In this document: positions 21,401 to 30,400 of the stretch, in pieces
Position numbering within the stretch: the stretch's first letter is position 1
Layout of the letters: the number at the start of each line of letters is the position of its first letter
Program-made: the position numbers and the translations under genes
Source of the DNA: Sphacelaria rigidula
Taxonomy: Eukaryota > Phaeophyceae > Sphacelariales
Assembly (NCBI GenBank): GCA_964200075.2
Contig: CAXNAA020000032.1
Coordinates: 1-33,529 of the forward strand
Direction: 5' to 3'
DNA length: 33,529 bases
Notes under the pieces: generated by a model
Database searches by the model: none
Told to the model about the DNA's origin: nothing
The model's input: only the letters and a program-made list of their open reading frames with translations

Positions 21401-24400
21401 GTCATATGTGTCATGTGTTGCTCCAGGATTCCGGTCGAGGTTGTCCCCGGCAAGTCCCTCCCACCCCCAGCGCCGGTTTCCCGCACCGCCCTTACTGACA
21501 CGCCGGTGAGTGGAAGGGGTTGCCTTTGTTTGACCGAGATTGGTGATTGCCATAAAAGATAGTCTGAGCTCTGGCCGCGCCGCCATTTTCCATCGAAAGT
21601 AATGTGCGTGGAATATCGTTGAATTGGAAAGTGAAACGAAGGAAGCTATGTTCTACACGGTATCCCTCAGCCCAAACGCATCCAGCTATCTGGGCCGATG
21701 GTTTGCAATCTCAACATCCCTCCCGCCTCATACTGTGGCGTCTTCGTGTGTTTCTATGTATTGCAATACGTATGTGGCACAGGTGGATGACATTGTCCTG
21801 CCGCATCGCCCCAACTACGGGAAGATGGGGAAGGCGTGTGTGGTGACAGCTAACCACTACAAGGCAGACTACAACAGGGGGCAACTCCTGTACCAATACG
21901 ATGTCAGCCTCGAGGGCTTTGACAAGACTGCTTTGGTGAGTTTTTGTATCACGGTTTTGATTAAATCGTTTTAGATCCGTTCTATTTTGAACTGCGACTC
22001 TGCTATATCTGGGTACCACTCTCTCTTCAGCAGGAGCGAGACACCTAGAGACCCGTGCTTCATTATGATGACGGACAAAAAGCGAAAACATGGGAGCGAA
22101 TGAGACAAAACAAAAGAAGTGGAAGGGATGAAGAAAATCAGTTGAAACAAAGCAAGAAAATATAAGTTGGGAAAAGGAAGTGACGGGCGAATGAAGCCCA
22201 AAGACGACGCAAGTAAGGAGAACTCTTCCGTGATTCATCAGACTTGGCCTGAAAGAAAACGCAGGGCCTGGTTTCCTTTTTGTAAACCATGATCACCTCC
22301 ATAATCAACGGAGTGTTGCCTATTGAGCTTCTTCCAATAACTTTCGTGTTTTTTCGTCCCCATATGTCGTTCCTTATACAGCCTGCGTCAAAGCTGCGTG
22401 CCATTTTCCAGAAGTTCAAGGAACAGCACTCGGCCACGTCTCTGGGGGGCATCGCCTTCACATACGATGGTCGGTCCGTGATGATAACCGCACGCGAGTT
22501 GCCGTTCCCTGCGGAGGGCAAGTCATTCGTGGTGGAGTTCGAGCCCGCTACGGAGAAGCGCGAGGCTAATAACTTCACGGTCATTTTGAAGCAGGTAGCG
22601 ACGAGGAGGCTTATGGACCTCGCCAGTTTCTTCAACGGGGTGAGTGTAGGCGCTTTCATTTTTCTGCTTGAAGATGTGCTGGCTAGTTTTCGAGGAGGAA
22701 ACAAATACTACGTATTTGTTGGCATCAATGTCGATGATGTCTTGGAGGATGACGTGGTTGCGTTTCTATCAGAGCGGCGTGCCATTTACCCGCGCAGCAT
22801 TGTTGTTGATTTCGATCTCGCGTTCGACATGAGGTTGGGAGCAGTATATGCGTGTGTGTGTGTCAACTTTTGAATTCGTCCACTCGGGCAGGATGAAGGA
22901 CGTCATGGCACGAGAGTTATGAAGTAAATCGTGGTCCGAATTCGTCATCATGTCGTGGTGAGATTGATGTGAAGTGAGAGTATGACTGACGCAAGAAGCC
23001 TCTGGCCCACTCATACGAAGAGCTTCGTCCCGTCTTCCAAGCGTCACGAGATCTTCACGTTCTGTCACCCCCACCCCTCACCGTTCCCGCCCGAACAGAA
23101 CACCACCCAAAATGCCTACGACTGCATTACCGCCCTCGATATCTCCCTCCGCCACGCACCCTCGATGTCCCTCACGTGCGTGGGGAGGAGCTTCTACACT
23201 CCGGAGATGCCGTCGCCCATCTCCGGGGGTGCGGAGGTGTGGCTGGGATACTACCAGTCGCTCAGGGCCACCCAGGGCGGACTGACGCTCAACGTGGACA
23301 TGAGCGCTATGGCCTTCGTGCGGAGTATGCCCATGGTGAGACACGGGAGGAGGAAGAGAGGGAGAGATGGTTTCATATATTGTACGCAAAGTTTTGTCTT
23401 CCTTTCCATCCGTCGTTTCTTCCGTGTCGTTGTGGGAAGTCGAGCCCGTGGACGGCGAGACGCAACCAAGATTCACTGGGTGTTGTACAGTTTGATGCTT
23501 GCTTGCCATAGTTGTCATCGTGGAAACAACGCGCCGCGTGCTCATATCATTGCACCCCGTCACCGGCAGAGAGGGTCGAGCTGGGTGTTACGCTGATTTT
23601 TCAAGTTGAGGTGGTCGAAGAAGTGAGACCAAGATAAAATGTGGCCACCCTGACTTGGACTACTCTCAGCGTCGTGCTGCGACCCTCTCGAACAGTTTGA
23701 TGTTAATTTTGCTTCCCACCAAGATCCCTTGTGTTGTTTGTACGATTACTGCGTTCAAACATTGACTACGCATATGCCACACTACTGTACACAGCTTTCA
23801 CGTACTTGCATCAGAATATGCCACAGTATTGTGTTTTTGTCATTCGCGCATCATGGTATGATGCCCCTTTTCGACCCAGGCCCTCTTGTTACGATTGACT
23901 CCCAGGCTGTTGATTTACATTACACTTGAGGTCGAGTTTTGATTGATGAATGACATTATATATCGATGTGTTCCGCAAAGTTCGTACGCTGTTTGTGCAT
24001 GATGTCGACTGCTATAATAGGTGGAGTTCGTGTGCGAGTTGCTGGGCATGCGCGACCCAGGGATGCTGAGCCGCATCCGGCCTCACGACCGACGCAAGTT
24101 GGAGACTGCCCTCAAGGGCGTGAATGTCGAGGTCACCCACCGCAAGTCTAACCGCTCGGTGAGTAGTGTGCTCCACACGTGACGCGATGAAGTCTACGAT
24201 GGCGAAGATTGTGGTGTCTTGTTTCCCGCCGCGGGAGTGCTTGTTGCACTCTTGGTCAAATCAGAAAACGCCCACAAGGTCTCGTGAGCATGGATCCGAA
24301 GTTCCTCCTTTGAATGGATATCCCCTCCGGTCATTCCCGAACGCGGGACGGATGAAAGGAACGGTAGATTTGTCATGAGTACTCGGAGGGCGTTGAAGTG

Positions 24401-27400
24401 CACAATCTTGTCGGAACCTGCAGAGGGTGCGTGTTGTGCCATGGGAAACCGATAACTCTCGCAAGGCGCCAGACTTGTGTCTGGAACAAGGGTGGAGGGC
24501 GGGAGACAGTAGTCACTTTCTTGGTCATGTTGCTGAGCGATTGTAGGAACGATATCTTGTCGCCGTTGTACTCGCTTATTTCTAGATGAAAAATAGTACA
24601 GTTGTTTTTATTGTGTCAACGCCGTCTCGACTTTGTTGTCTTTTTTGTTGTCACACATGTATACTTGACTCTAGGGACGACCACATCAACAACCCTTCGT
24701 TTTGTTCTCTTTTTTTTTTCTCATCGGCAGTACCGCATCAGCGCCGTTACCAAGGTCGGGGCGAACGAGCTGAAGTTCCCTAACCAAGAGACGGGGAGGG
24801 ATGAAGTCGTGGCCACCTACTTCGGACAGAAATATTTCCCGCTCAGGGTGAGTCGTGTGTAACGACTACAGATTTCGCTTCAGATGGGTTGCGACCCTTC
24901 CCGAGGTGTGTTCACCACTTGGTCGATGAAAAAAGTTCTCAGAAACGTATTTTTTTTAATGACCCTGGCCGCAACCGAAGACATGAGGACGAGCTTCGGG
25001 CGAAGGGGGTGCGAAGCGTTCTTTGGGCGAAGTGTGGCATTAGCAGACCTCAAAACGGCGCCGCAGACGCCGATTTTGTCGAAAACGCGTTCTGCGCACG
25101 CGAGGGGCAGCTCGGGCTGTCAGCCCCGCTGAAGATTCGGATATCGGTATTTACACTCGAATCGAGCAATGAAATCCTCGGAATTTTCTAGTTGAGCAAT
25201 AAACACTACCGTCCTACCACCTCGTCAACAGGATAACGGTTAGGTACGAGAGCAGTTGTACGCATCGGGATTCAATTCGGCACCACGCTTGGCCTCCGCG
25301 CAGTCACGTGTGGTCCCACCCACCCCATCTACTACAATATTTCGAAGCTGTGTTCTGTGTAGTACTCCGACAAAAGTTCGGGTATTGAGAAGTATAAAGG
25401 AGCTATTTAATCAGTATAAATAGTTTGCTAAACCATACCGGATTGGTCGGAACAAGGCTCGATACCCCGCCGGAATAAATACGAATGTTTGGCACATCAG
25501 CGATACCGAAGTGCAAGGTGTGTAGGGCGGGGGGGGGAACAGTGGTGGTCTCCCCGAGGCCGCAGATTCATCAATAGCGGTATATACAGTTTTGTCCTTC
25601 CCTTTTGGTGTTGTCGCAGCCTGCCCCGCACGCGTGTGGATGTGATCTTCGCTGAACGTGCCGCTTTTGATTCATTTCGCTGCTGCGCTTGCTCCCTTGT
25701 TTCCGGTTTCAGTATGCCGCGCTGCCTTGTGTGCGTGTGGGTTCAGCGGCGAAGCACAACTACATCCCCATGGAAGTATGTCAGGCAAGTGGTGCTATTT
25801 TGGAGGTTGAACGATAATGAAGGACGCACAGACGAGTCCCCGGTCTTCATATTTGTTTGTTTTTTCTTTTCAACGAACGCCACATTCCATCTTGCGTTTT
25901 GTATCAATGATAGCGCCATAAAACACTGGACTCCGATCACCGAAATGTTGAGGTCTTCCACAAAAAAAACAAATATGGGGAAATCGGGCGGTCCACTTTT
26001 ATCACCTAAATTCCCCAGAATTGTTTTTCGCCTAGGACTCTGATATTTAACATTTCGGTTATCGGAAGCCAAATTTTCATGGTGCGTAGAATCATCAAAA
26101 GCTACCAGGAGATGGAAAATGCAAGCATATAATTAATTATTTAAATGTTGATTAAGGATGGATGGTTGGATGTGGTGGGTTTTATTTTTCGGAGAAGGGA
26201 AGGACAAAATGGAATGAAAGCCTTTTCGCAGTTTGTCACGGGACCGTCACATTTTTTCTTCCCTCGCGGCACTCTCACTCTGACTTGAATTTGATGTGCA
26301 AACGAGTGAAATCATTTATTTGTAGGATCCGAAAACAACTGTTTCTCGAGATTCACTGTCGATGAGTCGCGCCTTTCTTTTTTTCCTTCTGTTTATTTTT
26401 TGCCATCTGTTCGTTGTGCTCATGAAAACACTGCACCATGTATCTTATACCTGATTGACAGATCGCTGCGGGGCAAAAGGTGTCGAAGTTGGACGAGAAG
26501 CAAACGGCAGACATGATCAAGATCACGTGCCAACGCCCGGACATCCGTCAGGGAGCTATCCACCAACAATTTAGTAACATCAACAGTGAGTAGGTGATAA
26601 TAGTTGACTGTGTTGCCATCCCGTCTATTCTGGATGCTGGTTTACACCTTTCCGTATGAGGGGGCCCATCAGCTGGGATCATACATAAGGAAGGTCGACA
26701 CAGGTGTTCTTCCTTTTCTTCTGTTTAAGCACTCCATCTTTTCTCTGCAGCGCTCGCTTCACTTATTATTCTTGCAAGAGGGGTTTCGTGGTTCTTTTCC
26801 CTCGTCGACTGTGAAGTCGAATTTTGTGCATTCACGATATAGTCGCTCTCCACTGTTGGGCATGAGGAGAAAACCCCAGATCACTCCGAGATTCGAACCC
26901 ACGACACAACCATCAGAAGGTCTCGAGGTTGCCAACCGAGCCGTGGCGTTTGATTTATCCCCAATTTTTTATTGGTCTCGCACTGAAGTGATTTTCCATT
27001 CCCCATGCGTACAGTAGGTTGATTCAAGTCTTCAAGTTGTTGTCCAGAGCATTGGAGGAACGAGCTTCCACTTTTGATGGTTGAAACAAACACAAAAAAC
27101 ATTCTGAGGTAGAAAAGGACCCCCATCATTCTGATTATTTTCCAACTGTTAATACTGCTGCGTTATTTCCGCCAAACGTTTTTGTCAGAGGAAATGAACA
27201 CGAGCTGCGAGCAGTTCGGCATCCGCATCACGGACAAGCAGATACAGACCAAGGCCAGGATCCTTCCGCCACCTTGCATACAATACAACGCTGTGAGTAT
27301 CAGATCATATTTTCTACCCTTCATGTACGCACGAAAGATACAAGAAAAATCCAGCCTGACTCGTGCAGCCACATCGGCTAACTCATTGAGATCATATATA

Positions 27401-30400
27401 TATATATATATCTGCAACTGTTTCTGAAGGCCATCGAATCATGATTTTGTCGTTGTTCCATCTGCGGTGATTTCGACGATGAGATTTTCGCACGCGATTA
27501 TCGATCTTGGACAAATTTTGTAGTCATGTTGTTGGAGTACGGGTGTTGCTTTCATGAACAGAAAGACCCCTGTCACTTTTCACAACTTGAAATCCCATAA
27601 TGCAGTTGAACAATGCAACACCCTTATAAGTGAAAAGCTCTGGTGCGGTATGGGGGGGGGGGGGCGGGCGCTTGGAGTAGAGCTATTTAAACGCGAACAA
27701 GTGGCGGACATCGTTCGAAAACAGAAAGAGGGAACGATTAGTTGGTCATTCTCCAACCGTCAAGAGGATGGCTAGTCTGACAGAAAAGTGTATGATTTTG
27801 GGAGGGTTGCCATGAACATGAGTGTATCTCTTTTCTGTTGCTTGCTCCTCTTTCTCTCTTTTCCTCCACCGCAAGTTCGTGTATGGTGCGAGTGTATCAT
27901 CATGTCAGCCCCTGTTCGCGTCCCTCCGTTTCACCTTTCGAACTTGTCTCCTTCGTGTGGAAGTTTCATCTCGCTTTTTATCGTTTCTTGTGTGCTTCTC
28001 GTGTCATCACGTGTTTCGGCTTGGACGATGCTGTGGATGCTTCCACACACGTTACTTTGCCGGCACTATCAGTCCGGCCGTCAGCCGACGGAGCAGCCGC
28101 AGTGCGGGTCGTGGAACCTTCGAGACAAAAAGCTGTACGACAGTAAGAAGCTCGTGAGCTGGGCCGTTGTGAGCTTCTCTAGCGGAAGGGATTTATCGCA
28201 ATACGTGAGTGTGTATGCCTTTTTTTTTCCCAACAAATTGCTCTTGTCTTGTTTTTGACTGTTTTTGACCGTTTGGCTTGCGTGGTGAGACTCAGGCCCT
28301 GTCTTTTCAAATTGTATTTGACTCGAAAATTATTAGCGTGGACGAATCAGAAGCGAGCGAATTCGATTCGACCGCACGTTTTCGACACTTGAACAATTTG
28401 ACAAGATACGGCCTTTTATTGTTTTATTGAAGGCCGTGACTTACTGCGTGAGTTTTTTTTTTTTCATATCTTTATCATGTTGTAAACCAACCGTGATATG
28501 TCTGGATTTGTCACAGAGTATTTCGAATGTTCCATAGATAAGACCGCTTCTTGGAGAGCTGTAAATGGTCGCGGTGGTGAACATATCCCGACAGTTCTTT
28601 TCCCAAGGAAATTGTAACTTTCTGGAGAGGAGTGTAGTGGGTTGCAAAGGATTGGGGGCATACACGCGCGTGACAAATATCTTCGTTCATTTGCTGTTCG
28701 AAAGAGCGGCCGCTGTAACTCGGAACCGTTTCACTTAACCATAGACGCTACCACCGACTTGGGGAAGTTGCTGGTTACCGCCTCTAGTCCTCATGAGGGT
28801 TCTCTCTAGCTTTCACCTTTTGCAGCAGGTGACCGGTGTGCGCCTTTGCCCGGCATGGACAAGCGTTGACCCAGCAAAAAGATATGAATGGATTACGTCT
28901 CTCGCCGCACGTAGCCAGTGTGAAGCGGAACATGAGAAGAAACCGTGATGTGTATCAGGATTAATGTGTTCGACCGTCCTCTTATTGTTGCACCTATTTT
29001 TTTCTGCGTCGCGTTGCTGTCTCGTTACCTTTGCAGACGCTGGAGAACTTCGTATCAGAGCTCGTGAAGGTCATGGGCATACACGGGATGGAGGTGAAAA
29101 TATTTCTGAGATTTTGAGTTTTTGGAGAGTACATTTGAATATCGGGTTGGTTGCGTTCTGTACAAGGTGGCATGTTCAAACGCGCGACTTGACAAACGCA
29201 TGTTCACCTCGATTCTACCAAAATTCATCGTTGAAATATACCTAACTTGAGTGTTGGAACAGATGCGGGTACACAGCCGTGAGTACTCACCGCGTGCGTG
29301 AGAAGTATTTTTTCGTGGATTTGGCGCTACTGGCGCCGATTCGAGATTTGCCCACGTACGTCACCCAGGGCACCCTGTTCACCCTCCTTGCTCAAAGCTT
29401 CTCGGTGTGCGTTGGTTGGGGTCTAGGCTAGCTTGAGCATTGGCGTTGATGAAAAAATGTGTCATCACGAAGTGGGTAGACGAACTGGGGTGAAAATCCC
29501 ATCGAGAAATGAATTGATGTGCTCGTTTTTTTCATTCATCGAAATGCCTTTCAGATTTCCCCAGCTGCTCGGAAGCCTCCGCTGCTCATGGCGGACGCCG
29601 TCCCAGCGAACCGCCAACGTGTTGACGATGCCACCTACGCTAGGAATGCCCTCACAGCGGCCAGGGACGCGGCACGGTGAGATATCAAGACACAACCTCT
29701 GTGGAATTGTTGACTTTTCCACAACGATCCATTAACCCTGAGGCGGAATACGACATGAACAATCACGGGACACAGGGACACGGTCCTGCATATTTTTTCC
29801 CCTCAGGTATCGGCGTATGTGCTGGGTTTTCTGCTGTGTACTCCGCAGGCTAAGACCCCGATACGTACAGATGACTCTTTTTTTTAGAGGGAGGAAACCT
29901 AGAGCTTCGTTGTTTCGCTTTGTGAAAGATCGATAGATTTGGAACGGTGGCGATGTCGGAAATCCTGCTGGGTGCATTCGCCTTGAGATTTCGTTGCGTG
30001 TCCATCTGTTTTATTCTCACATGAAGGATTTGGGGTGTTTTAGTGGTTTGTGTCGCAAAACGCGAATGAAATACTCCTCCCTGTGGAATGTGTAGCGACA
30101 GATCGCTCATCAGCTCCATGTGTATGCGTTTTTTTCCCACAGGAAAGCATTCAAGGAGGAATGCCAGCTCATCCTCGTGCCCAAGTCTACTCAGGACTCC
30201 AAGGACTACGGCGAGATCAAGCTCGCCTCTGACACAGTTCTCGGCATTCCAAGCCAGGTGTGGTTCTGGCCAGGCAATAATACGTCGTCACGCGGTTGGT
30301 GCCGTTGACTTTTCGTGTTGAATGTAGCACGGCGTGTATCGCTGGACGCCGCTGTTGCAAACCTGGCGCACCGCAAGGTTCTTTGTTCAAGGTATTTATA

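Larger units (their letters stand above)
12480..21782 (+). other. AGO: Argonaute first intron region (9.3 kb), possibly containing one unseen exon
   Basis: It lies between the RGG exon (ending phase 2) and the first N-domain exon (starting phase 0). It is rich in repeats: a tandem duplication near 15.7 kb, SINE copies at 16.49, 19.88 and 20.4 kb, foldback elements at 17.3-17.75, 18.22-18.50 and 18.55-18.87 kb, and an ACGT cluster at 20.75-21.0 kb. No conserved protein segment was found, but a short N-terminal Argonaute exon could be hidden here. Confidence 0.6.

Noticed and set aside
22138-22704. Long minus-strand frame of 188 codons
   Set aside because: Antisense shadow of an Argonaute exon that has clear family motifs on the plus strand.
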